A stretch of DNA of 40,674 nt, taken from the NCBI GenBank assembly GCA_041913505.1, contig JAYSFC010000015.1, positions 1 through 40,674 of the forward strand. The letters run 5' to 3'. Numbering within the stretch: position 1 is the stretch's first letter; each line of letters starts with the position of its first letter. The DNA comes from JAYSFC01 sp041913505 (GTDB taxonomy: Bacteria; Pseudomonadota; Gammaproteobacteria; Burkholderiales; Burkholderiaceae_C). Position numbers and translations under genes: made by a program. Of the stretch, positions 1 to 7,623 are shown one piece after another. Under the pieces are notes generated by a model. The model saw nothing but the letters and a program-made list of their open reading frames with translations. It was not told where the DNA came from and searched no databases.

Positions 1-118
1 CCAGGTGGGCGGCAAGGGCGGCGGCAAGCCCGACATGGCCATGGCCGGCGGCACCAACGCTGCGGCGCTGCCCCAGGCCCTGGCCTCGGTGCAAGCCTGG
101 GTGGCCGAGCGGGCCTGA
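1..118 (+). CDS. alaS: Alanyl-tRNA synthetase, C-terminal end (partial)
   Basis: Only the last 38 codons are in the window, read in the frame starting at base 2 and ending at TGA 116-118. The peptide contains the Gly/Lys-rich GGKGGGKPDMAMAGG motif of the C-terminal domain of AlaRS, followed by a short helix ending in WVAERA. In the complete enzyme this domain helps bind tRNA-Ala and supports editing of mischarged tRNA. The catalytic and editing domains lie upstream of the window. The motif is distinctive enough to name the gene despite the short fragment. Confidence 0.92.
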   Translation, partial: QVGGKGGGKPDMAMAGGTNAAALPQALASVQAWVAERA

Positions 119-216
119 GGCGGCCCGGCGTGGCCCCGGGCTGCAGAATTGCCCGGTGAAGGCCGGGTACTTCTGCGCGAGGTCCGTCCAGCGTTTTCGC
201 CACAATCTGTATCCAG

Positions 217-1347
217 ATGTTGTGCAATCTTCGAAAAATGGCTGGATCGGGCGGGCTGCGCTGGTGGTGCGGGGTGTGGCTGGGGCTGTGCCTTTGCGGC
301 CCCAGTTGGGGAGTGTCCGTCGTTTTCATCAATCCGGGCAAACCGGATGAGGCCTATTGGGCCAGCGCGTCGGCCATGATGGAGCAGGCGGCGCGCAGCC
401 TGGGCCTGCAGCTTGAGATCCAGTATGCCGACCGCGACCACGTACGCGGACTCGCTCTGGCACGGCAGCTCGCGCAGCGCGACAAATCCGAACGCCCGGA
501 CTACGTGGTGCTGACGAACGATTACGGCGCGGCGCCGAAGATGCTGCACGAGCTCGAGGGCACGGGCATCCAGGCATTTATGGCATTCAGTGGCGTACAT
601 GGCAGCGCGCGCAAGGAAACGGGGGCGCCGCGCGAACGCTATCCCTTCTGGCTGGGCAGCCTGGAGCCCAACGCCGAGGAGGCGGGCTACCTCACGGCGC
701 GCGCATTGTTCGCGCAGGCTCGTGCGTCGGGGGGCGCGCGTGCGGTGGACGGCAAGCTCCATCTGCTGTCCATCGCGGGCGACCGCTCCACGCCCGCGTC
801 CATCGCGCGCAACGCGGGCATGCGCCGCGCCGTACGGGAGGCCGGCGACGTGGAGCTGCTGCAGGAGGTATTCAGCGACTGGCGCCGTGACAAGGCGCAG
901 GAGCAGGCGCGCTGGCTTTACCAGCGCCACCCGGACGCACGCCTGGTCTGGACGGGCAGCGACCAGATGGCTTTCGGCGCCATGGCCGCGTGGCGCACGC
1001 GCGGCGGCACTCCGGGGCGCGATGCCTGGTTCAGCGGCATCAATACTTCGCACGAGGCCATGGCTGCGCTGCGCAGCGGGGAACTGGCGGCGTTGGCGGG
1101 CGGGCACTTCCTGGCAGGGGCTTGGGCACTTGTCATGCTGTACGACCATTCGCGCGGCATCGATTTCGCATCCGAGGGGCTGGAGCAGCAGCGCTCCCTG
1201 TTTGTGCTGTTCGACGCCGAACTGGCGCGGCGATTCGAGCAGCGCATGGAGCAGCCCGCCACGGCCATCGATTTCCGCCGTTTCAGCAAGGCCCTGAATC
1301 CGCAGCTCAAGCGCTATAGCTTCAATGTGGGGCAGTGGCTGCGCTAG
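217..1347 (+). CDS. Periplasmic binding protein (type 1 fold, sugar/small-molecule class), orphan sensor subunit
   Basis: A 376-residue protein resembling substrate-binding proteins of the ribose/LuxP type. A hydrophobic N-terminal stretch (about residues 8-32, rich in Trp, Leu and Cys) looks like a signal peptide, and the mature part begins VSVVFINPG, the first beta strand of the fold. The segment around residues 244-255 (VWTGSDQMAFGA) matches the second-lobe ligand-binding strand. No ABC permease or ATPase gene is nearby. Instead, a membrane diguanylate cyclase starts 45 bp downstream and an HD-GYP phosphodiesterase follows, so I infer that it presents a ligand to a signalling protein rather than to a transporter, as LuxP and NspS do. 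The ligand cannot be deduced. The start is uncertain: ATG at 217 or ATG at 238, neither with a clear Shine-Dalgarno site. Confidence 0.8.
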   Translation: MLCNLRKMAGSGGLRWWCGVWLGLCLCGPSWGVSVVFINPGKPDEAYWASASAMMEQAARSLGLQLEIQYADRDHVRGLALARQLAQRDKSERPDYVVLTNDYGAAPKMLHELEGTGIQAFMAFSGVHGSARKETGAPRERYPFWLGSLEPNAEEAGYLTARALFAQARASGGARAVDGKLHLLSIAGDRSTPASIARNAGMRRAVREAGDVELLQEVFSDWRRDKAQEQARWLYQRHPDARLVWTGSDQMAFGAMAAWRTRGGTPGRDAWFSGINTSHEAMAALRSGELAALAGGHFLAGAWALVMLYDHSRGIDFASEGLEQQRSLFVLFDAELARRFEQRMEQPATAIDFRRFSKALNPQLKRYSFNVGQWLR

Positions 1348-1392
1348 GGCGCGTGATGCACTACGCTTACGTGCCAGCAATTCCCAGGTGTC

Positions 1393-2640
1393 ATGGCTGA
1401 CGCGCCGCGATTCCGCTCCATTGCCCGGCTGCTGATCGTGCGGATCGTGGCGCTGGCGCTGCTGTGCATGGTGTTGCTGGGTGGCGTGCATGCGACGCTC
1501 GAATACCGCGAGGGGCAGAAACGGTTCGACAGGGAAGTCCGCCTGCTGGCGCAGAACAGCCTGCGCCTGCTGTCTACGTCTTTGTGGGACGTCGAGCCCG
1601 TCGCCGTGCAGAGCCAGGTGGATTGGCTGGCCCATCTGCCCGAGGTGGCCCATGTGCGCGTGCGCTCGGTCACCGGCCCCGTGTTCGAGGCAGGCGCCCA
1701 GGGCCATTCCAACCAGCCCGCCTTCATCGTGCTGCAGATCCTGGCGCCCGAAGGGGACTCGGTGATCGGTGAGCTCGAAATCTGGGCCGATACCGAGCTT
1801 TTCGGTGTCCAGGCGCTGGGCGAGACACTGCATGTGTTGGGCGGCTACGCGGTCTTTGCGCTGCTGGTGTGCGCCGTCGTAGCCTGGGTGTTGCGCCGCG
1901 AGTTGCAGGAGCCTCTGGAACACATGGCGCGTTTTGCCGCCGAACTCAAGCCCGACACCCTGTCACGGCCGCTGGTGCTCGTGCGCCGCAATCCGCACCG
2001 TCGGGATGAGATCGACCTCGTTGCCCGGGGCTTTCAGCGGCTGCAGGACGACGTACGGCGCCACATCCAGTTGCTCGACACCCGGGTGGCCGAGCGCACC
2101 CGGCAGTTGGAGAACCTGGTCGAGGAGGTCCAGCGCCTATCCATGATCGATGCGCTCACGGGCTGCTTCAATCGCCGTGCCCTCGATGAGCGACTGCCCG
2201 CCGAGGTCGAGCGCAGCCGGCGCTACCGGCGCCCTCTGAGCGTGGTCTTTGCCGACGTGGACCACTTCAAGCGTGTCAACGACGAGCTGGGCCATGCTGC
2301 CGGTGACGCCGTACTGCGCGACGTTGCCGAGCGCTACCGTAGCGTGCTGCGCTTGCAAGTGGACTGGATCGCGCGTTACGGCGGCGAGGAGTTCGTCATC
2401 GTGCTGCCCGAGCGGCGATTGCCGGAGGCCCTGGAGCTGGCCGAGCGGCTGCGCAGCGCCACGCGCTCGGTGCCCATCCATGTGCAGGGCAGCGAATTCC
2501 GTGTAACGGCCAGTTTTGGCGTGGCGCAGCTGGTGCCAGGCGAGTCCCTGGAGGCGTTCATGGCACGGGCCGACGCCCTGCTGTACCAGGCCAAGGTCGA
2601 AGGGCGCGATTGCGTGCGGGGCGGCGGCGCCGGCTGCTGA
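1393..2640 (+). CDS. Membrane diguanylate cyclase with periplasmic sensor (GGDEF)
   Basis: A 415-residue protein. A transmembrane helix at about 14-34 is followed by a small periplasmic domain of roughly 110 residues, a second helix at about 147-168, a HAMP-like linker, a short coiled coil (about 222-250) and a C-terminal GGDEF domain. The active-site loop is GGEEF at 330-334, so cyclase activity making c-di-GMP from two GTP is expected. The inhibitory RxxD site normally five residues before GGEEF reads LQVD, so the arginine is missing and product inhibition may be weak. It lies 45 bp after the binding-protein gene and 80 bp before the HD-GYP gene on the same strand. This spacing supports co-transcription and a shared periplasmic signal. 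Confidence 0.9.
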   Translation: MADAPRFRSIARLLIVRIVALALLCMVLLGGVHATLEYREGQKRFDREVRLLAQNSLRLLSTSLWDVEPVAVQSQVDWLAHLPEVAHVRVRSVTGPVFEAGAQGHSNQPAFIVLQILAPEGDSVIGELEIWADTELFGVQALGETLHVLGGYAVFALLVCAVVAWVLRRELQEPLEHMARFAAELKPDTLSRPLVLVRRNPHRRDEIDLVARGFQRLQDDVRRHIQLLDTRVAERTRQLENLVEEVQRLSMIDALTGCFNRRALDERLPAEVERSRRYRRPLSVVFADVDHFKRVNDELGHAAGDAVLRDVAERYRSVLRLQVDWIARYGGEEFVIVLPERRLPEALELAERLRSATRSVPIHVQGSEFRVTASFGVAQLVPGESLEAFMARADALLYQAKVEGRDCVRGGGAGC

Positions 2641-2720
2641 GAGGGCTCGGCGGCCCTGGTGTGTGGCCGATCTGCGATAAAACATGTGACGCTGTAAGGG
2701 CTTTGCTCTACATTGCGTTC

Positions 2721-5700
2721 ATGGACTCCCGGCATGGCGCTTTCGCGGCAGATCCCCGCCCTGCCGGCGGGGAGCGCGGAGCCCACGCCGCGCCCGGCAA
2801 TGTCGCGCCGGGCTGGTTCGGTCTCACGATGCCGTTCCATGCCGTGGTGGCATCGCTGGTCATGGGGTCCATGGTGCTGCTGGCGTCCGTGCTGGCCTTC
2901 CAGGTCAGCCGCAGCGCACACCGGGCCATCGTCGAGGCATCGGATGAAAATGCGCAGCGCATTGGCGGAATCATCAATGAACGCATGCGCCGCATCGTCG
3001 ACCCTGCCGATGCCAGCCTGCGCCTGCTTGCGTTCGATCCCGTCTCCTCGGCCACGACCCTGCCGCAGCGCCTGCAGCGCCTGCCTTTGTTCGCGAGCCT
3101 GCTATCGCAGAACCAGCTGCTGGCGGCAGCCTTCGTGGGCTATCGCAACGGGCAGTTTCTGCTTGTGCGCCCGCTGCGCGACGCGGCCGTGCGTGAGCGT
3201 CTGGGGGCTCCGCCATCGGCGGCCTATCTGGTGCAGTCGGTCGCAGGCGAAGGCGCCAGGGGAGTGGCCGGGCGGTGGAGCTTCTACAGTGCCGACCTCA
3301 AACTGCTGCACACGGAGCTCAGGCCCGACTACCGTTTCGATCCACGCACGCGCCCGTGGTACCAGGAGGGACGGCGAGGCCCGGGCCTGACCGCGCCCTA
3401 TGTGTTCTTCACGACGAGGGAGGTCGGGGTAACGCTGAGCCTGCCCAGCGCCGACGGTCAGGCGGTCCTGGGCCTGGACGTCGCCTTGTCCTCCCTGGGG
3501 CGGGAAGCCGGGGGATTGCGCCTCACGCCGCGCAGCGAGATTGCCGTTATCGACGGCCAGGGGCAGGTGCTGGCCCATCCGGACATGCGCGAGCTGGTGC
3601 AGCAGGACGGTGACAACGTGCGGCTGCGTTCCCTGAGCAACTTTGGCGTGGACAGCTTGCGTGAAATCGGCCGCATGGCACTGCGCCAGGGCGAATCGCG
3701 CAAGTTCTCGGTGGGCGGAGAAGAGTGGCTGGGCCTCTCGCAGCCGCTGGAGGCGCTGCGCGGGCGTGAGCTGCAGATTGTGATGGCGATTCCCACGCGC
3801 GAATTGCTCGCGAGCGCCAATGCCACGTTGCGTGAGCAGCTGTGGCTGTCCGCCGCGCTGATTCTGCTGCTGCTGCCGCTGGGCTGGTGGGCGGGCGAGC
3901 GGCTGGGGCGCAGCCTCAACGGCCTGGCGCTACAGGCGCGCAGCCTGGCGCGCTTTGATTTCCGCAGGCCGCAGCGCCGCGCGTCCTCGCTGCGCGAGGT
4001 GCGCGCACTAGGCCAGGTGATGGACACCATGTCGGACACGATCCGCGAGTTTCTCGACATCTCCCACAGCATCAGTGCCGAATCGCACCTGGACCGCATG
4101 CTGTCGGGGGTGCTGCACCAGCTCGTGCGGGCCACGCATTGCATGAGCGGTGCGGTGTACCTGGTGCAGGAGCAGGGGGAGGGCTTGCGGCGCGTGGCCA
4201 CGCACTGCAGCGATGCCGACGACCTGCAGCATTACCCGGAGTTCCTTTCCATGGCGCATTTCATCAATTGCGCAACCCTGTGGGACGAAGATGAGACCGA
4301 CGAGGATCTGGGCGAGGAGCCGCCGCAGCGTCCCTTGCGCGTGCAGTTGCGCACCCGAGAAGGGCAGCCACTGGGCCTGCTGAGCCTGCGCCACGTGTTA
4401 TTGGAGCAGGACGAGCCGGGCGAGGGGGAGGACGACCAGGCGCATTTCCGCAGTTTCGTGGAAAAGCTCTCGGGTACGCTGGCCGTGGCCATCGAGACGC
4501 GCAACCTGATCGAAGGCCAGCGCTGCTTGCTCGATGCCGTGATCCGCCTGCTGGCCGATGCCATCGATGCCAAGAGCCCCTACACAGGCGGCCATTGCGA
4601 GCGTGTGCCGCAGTTGGCCGAGATGCTCATGCAGCGCCTGTGCGACACCCAGGAGGAGCCTTTCGCGGCCGTGCAGATGACCGATGCCGAGCGCTATGAG
4701 TTCTATCTCGGGGCCTGGCTGCACGACTGCGGCAAGGTCACGAGCCCTGAGCATGTGATCGACAAGGCCACCAAGCTCGAAACCCTTTACAACCGCATCC
4801 ACGAGGTGCGCATGCGCTTCGAGGTGCTCTGGCGGGATGCCGAGGTCGACTATTGGCGCGCCTGCATGATGGGGGGCGATTTTGCCGAGCAGCAAGAGCG
4901 TTTGCGGCAGCGGCAGCAGCAGCTGGAAGACGATTTCGCTTTCGTGGCGGCCTGCAACATTGGCGGAGAGACCATGGCGGACGCCGATCTGGAGCGCCTG
5001 CAGTCCATCGGCCAGCAGACTTGGCTGAGGCACTTCGACAACCGGCTGGGCCTGTCGCGGGCAGAGCTCGAGCGGCTCTCTGGTCAGCCACCTGGCGCCT
5101 TGCCTGAGCAGGAGCTTCTGCTCGCCGACCGCCCCGACCACATCGTGCCCTGGGGCGAGCGCCGCCCGCCCGTGGAGGAGGGCAACCCCGCCAACCGCTG
5201 GGGATTCCGCATGCGCCTGCCACCGCACCAGGCCAATCTCGGCGAGCTCTACAACCTGTCGGTGCGCCGCGGCACGCTTACGGCCGAAGACCGCTTCAAG
5301 ATCAACGACCACATCGTGCAGACCATCATCATGCTGCGCGGGCTGCCTCTCCCGCCGCATCTTGCGCGCGTGCCCGACATCGCGGGCACGCACCACGAGA
5401 AGCTCGACGGCACGGGCTACCCGCGCGGCCTCAAGGCCGAGCAGCTCACGCTGCCCGACCGGGTGATGGCGCTGGCCGATATCTTCGAGGCGCTCACCGC
5501 GGCCGACCGGCCCTACAAGCCGGCCAAGACGCTGTCGGAGTCGCTGCGCATCATGGCCGGCATGGTGCGTGATCAGCATCTGGACGAGGCGGTGTTCCGT
5601 TTCTTCCTGCGTAGCGGCGTATGGCGCGACTATGCAGCGCGCTTCCTCACGCCGCAGCAGCGCGACGAAGTCGATATGACCGCGATCGAGCGCCTGTTGG

Positions 5701-5759
5701 CTCCGGCCATGCGCGTTGTGGGCGAAGCGGCGCGAGAGCCGAACCTGGCCCGGTCATGA
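2721..5759 (+). CDS. Cache-HAMP-GAF-HD-GYP c-di-GMP phosphodiesterase with a large catalytic-domain insertion
   Basis: About 1012 residues from the ATG at 2721; the reading frame extends upstream, but that part overlaps the previous gene and is not protein-like. Order: transmembrane helix (about 37-62); periplasmic double-Cache domain containing FDPRTRPWY; second helix (about 374-394); HAMP; GAF-like domain (about 455-590); HD-GYP domain. The metal-binding HD is at 668-669 (HDCGK), a further His at 864 (INDH), and the signature HHEKLDGTGYP begins at 891, so all main catalytic motifs are present. The HD and HHE motifs are 223 residues apart, where typical HD-GYP proteins have about 55; roughly 150 extra residues, including a Gln/Arg-rich coiled-coil segment, are inserted. 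The expected role is hydrolysis of c-di-GMP under control of an extracytoplasmic ligand. Confidence 0.9.
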   Translation: MDSRHGAFAADPRPAGGERGAHAAPGNVAPGWFGLTMPFHAVVASLVMGSMVLLASVLAFQVSRSAHRAIVEASDENAQRIGGIINERMRRIVDPADASLRLLAFDPVSSATTLPQRLQRLPLFASLLSQNQLLAAAFVGYRNGQFLLVRPLRDAAVRERLGAPPSAAYLVQSVAGEGARGVAGRWSFYSADLKLLHTELRPDYRFDPRTRPWYQEGRRGPGLTAPYVFFTTREVGVTLSLPSADGQAVLGLDVALSSLGREAGGLRLTPRSEIAVIDGQGQVLAHPDMRELVQQDGDNVRLRSLSNFGVDSLREIGRMALRQGESRKFSVGGEEWLGLSQPLEALRGRELQIVMAIPTRELLASANATLREQLWLSAALILLLLPLGWWAGERLGRSLNGLALQARSLARFDFRRPQRRASSLREVRALGQVMDTMSDTIREFLDISHSISAESHLDRMLSGVLHQLVRATHCMSGAVYLVQEQGEGLRRVATHCSDADDLQHYPEFLSMAHFINCATLWDEDETDEDLGEEPPQRPLRVQLRTREGQPLGLLSLRHVLLEQDEPGEGEDDQAHFRSFVEKLSGTLAVAIETRNLIEGQRCLLDAVIRLLADAIDAKSPYTGGHCERVPQLAEMLMQRLCDTQEEPFAAVQMTDAERYEFYLGAWLHDCGKVTSPEHVIDKATKLETLYNRIHEVRMRFEVLWRDAEVDYWRACMMGGDFAEQQERLRQRQQQLEDDFAFVAACNIGGETMADADLERLQSIGQQTWLRHFDNRLGLSRAELERLSGQPPGALPEQELLLADRPDHIVPWGERRPPVEEGNPANRWGFRMRLPPHQANLGELYNLSVRRGTLTAEDRFKINDHIVQTIIMLRGLPLPPHLARVPDIAGTHHEKLDGTGYPRGLKAEQLTLPDRVMALADIFEALTAADRPYKPAKTLSESLRIMAGMVRDQHLDEAVFRFFLRSGVWRDYAARFLTPQQRDEVDMTAIERLLAPAMRVVGEAAREPNLARS

Positions 5760-5781
5760 TGGGCCCCTGGGAGGCAGGCGC

Positions 5782-6837
5782 TTAAAACAGCTCCACGTCG
5801 TCGTTGGCCACCTTGGCCTGCAGGTGGCCGGCGGCCAGGAGATCGTCGTAGTAGCACACGCGGTTGCGGCCGTTCTCCTTGGCGAAGTAGAGCGCCTGGT
5901 CCGCCTGGCCCAGGATCTCGACCGGCGAGCCACGGACCGTGCTCACGAAGCCAATGCTCACCGTGACATGCCCCACCTGCGGGAACACGTGTTCCTGCAC
6001 GGTTTCGCGGAAGCGGTTGAACACCTTGTGGGCCGTGGCCAGGGTGGTGGAGCGCAGCAGGACCACGAACTCCTCGCCGCCGAAGCGGAAGATACGGTCC
6101 TGGCTGCGGAATGAGCTGCGCAGGATGTTGGCCACGAGAATCAGCACCTCGTCGCCATACAGGTGGCCGAAGCGGTCGTTGACCTGCTTGAAGTGGTCGA
6201 TGTCGACCACGGCCAGCCACTGCTGAAGCGGAAGATCCCCATCAGGGCTGTCGTCGGTGTCGGCATTGTCTGCCGGATCCACCGGGCCGCGCGCCGTGAG
6301 CACGGGCGCCGTATGGCGCACGAACTGCTCGTCGAACGTCTTGCGGTTGAACAGGCCCGTGAGCGCGTCGCGCTCGCTGTAGTCGAGCAGGCTCTGGTAG
6401 TTCTGGTAGACCTGCGAGACGCCGAGGATCACGTCCAGCTTGTGGGACGAGAAGGGGCGCGACTGGGTGACCTCGAGGCAGGTGCTGACCTTGTTGTGCA
6501 TCCACACGGGCACCCATAGCGTGTAGCGCCCCTTGCGCGGCGAATGCAGCGCGCTCGGGCCATGGGCTTCGATGCACTGCTGCAGCGCGGGGTAGCTCTC
6601 CAGTGGCTCGCGGCGCGGGTCCAGCGCGGCCTCGGAGTCGGTCGAGACCAGTTGCTCATTCTCCAGCCAGGTGCGGGGGCGCACATAGGCGAGTCCATCA
6701 CAGGTGAACAGCTCCAGCGCCCGGATGTTCACGACGCTGGTGAGCTTTTGCAGCGTGGACAGCACCGACACCTCGAGCCGCAGGTGGTCGCGGTGGCCGG
6801 TCATTTCGACCAGGTTCTGGAGAATGGGCTTCTTCAT
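5782..6837 (-). CDS. Diguanylate cyclase, soluble, GAF-like plus GGDEF
   Basis: 351 residues from the ATG at 6837 (MKKPILQ); the frame is open further upstream but looks non-coding. No transmembrane segment or signal peptide is seen, so it should be cytoplasmic. The first 165 residues look like a GAF-type sensor fold. The GGDEF domain has GGEEF at 253-257 and an intact inhibitory RxxD site (RSQD, 244-247). A loop of about 25 acidic and Pro-rich residues (with DNADTDDSPDGD) sits between the first helix and the VVDIDHFK metal-binding strand, longer than usual. The gene converges on the HD-GYP gene with a 22-bp gap, so four c-di-GMP or sensory genes lie side by side. Confidence 0.9.
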   Translation of the reverse strand: MKKPILQNLVEMTGHRDHLRLEVSVLSTLQKLTSVVNIRALELFTCDGLAYVRPRTWLENEQLVSTDSEAALDPRREPLESYPALQQCIEAHGPSALHSPRKGRYTLWVPVWMHNKVSTCLEVTQSRPFSSHKLDVILGVSQVYQNYQSLLDYSERDALTGLFNRKTFDEQFVRHTAPVLTARGPVDPADNADTDDSPDGDLPLQQWLAVVDIDHFKQVNDRFGHLYGDEVLILVANILRSSFRSQDRIFRFGGEEFVVLLRSTTLATAHKVFNRFRETVQEHVFPQVGHVTVSIGFVSTVRGSPVEILGQADQALYFAKENGRNRVCYYDDLLAAGHLQAKVANDDVELF

Positions 6838-6859
6838 GAAGAGGGGAGTGTAGAAGGCC

Positions 6860-7597
6860 CTAATGACGGCGCACAAAGACCACGTCCCACACCCCATGGC
6901 CGAGCCGCAGGCCCCGGTTCTCGAACTTGGTGAGGGGACGGTATTCGGGCTGGGGCGCGTAGCCCTCGGCGGTGTTGGTGAGCAGCGGCTCGGCTGACAG
7001 CACCTCGAGCATCTGCTCGGCGTAGGGCTGCCAGTCGGTCGCGCAGTGCAGGTAGCCGCCAGGCTTGAGCCGCGCGGCCAGCTTGGCCACGAGCGGCGGC
7101 TGGATCAGCCGGCGCTTGTTGTGCCGCTTCTTGTGCCAGGGATCGGGGAAGAAGATGTGGATGCCGTCGAGGCTGCCTTCGGGCAGCATGTGGTCGATGA
7201 CCTCCACGGCATCGTGCTGCAGGATGCGGATGTTGGTCAGCCCCTGCTCGCCGATGCGCTTGAGCAGGGCGCCCACGCCAGGCTCATGCACCTCGCAGCA
7301 CAGGAAGTTGTCGGCTGGGCGCACGCGGGCGATGTGGGCCGTGGCTTCGCCCATGCCGAAGCCGATCTCGAGGATCAGCGGTGCCGGGCGGCCGAAGGCG
7401 GCCATGGCGTCGAACGGCGCGGGCGCGTAGTTCAGCAGAAAGCGGGGGCCCAGGTCGGCAAAGGCCTTGGTCTGGCCCGTGGTGGTGCGGCCGGCGCGGC
7501 GCACAAAGCTCTTGATGGCCTTGGGGTAAGCCACGTCCGTGGGCGCGTGGCCTGCGGGCTGCGCGTCGTTGGGAGTGGCGGGGCCGGAAGCGGCCAT
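6860..7597 (-). CDS. trmB: tRNA (guanine-N7-)-methyltransferase
   Basis: About 245 residues. It transfers a methyl group from S-adenosylmethionine to N7 of guanosine 46 in the variable loop of tRNA. The SAM-binding motif LEIGFGMGE and the family signature FFPDPWHKKRH (about 148-158) are both present, and the C-terminus has TKFENRG, also typical. I chose the ATG at 7597; a GTG at 7618, five bases after the stop of the upstream gluQRS, is an alternative, and neither has a clear Shine-Dalgarno site. It is the second gene after gluQRS, so two tRNA-modification enzymes are probably co-transcribed. Confidence 0.95.
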   Translation of the reverse strand: MAASGPATPNDAQPAGHAPTDVAYPKAIKSFVRRAGRTTTGQTKAFADLGPRFLLNYAPAPFDAMAAFGRPAPLILEIGFGMGEATAHIARVRPADNFLCCEVHEPGVGALLKRIGEQGLTNIRILQHDAVEVIDHMLPEGSLDGIHIFFPDPWHKKRHNKRRLIQPPLVAKLAARLKPGGYLHCATDWQPYAEQMLEVLSAEPLLTNTAEGYAPQPEYRPLTKFENRGLRLGHGVWDVVFVRRH

Positions 7598-7623
7598 GGG
7601 GGGAAGCGGTTCGGTCACGGTGG

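Noticed and set aside
119..150. GC-rich inverted repeat (GCCCGG...CCGGGC) after alaS as a terminator
   Set aside because: Short stem and no T-run; not better than chance in GC-rich sequence.
2610..2720. Longer start for the HD-GYP gene
   Set aside because: It overlaps the end of the cyclase gene and contains no membrane or domain signal; the ATG at 2721 is a better start.
4398..5579. A 393-codon open frame on the minus strand opposite the HD-GYP gene
   Set aside because: High-GC shadow: His/Arg/Leu-rich without any motif, while the plus strand encodes clear HD-GYP motifs.
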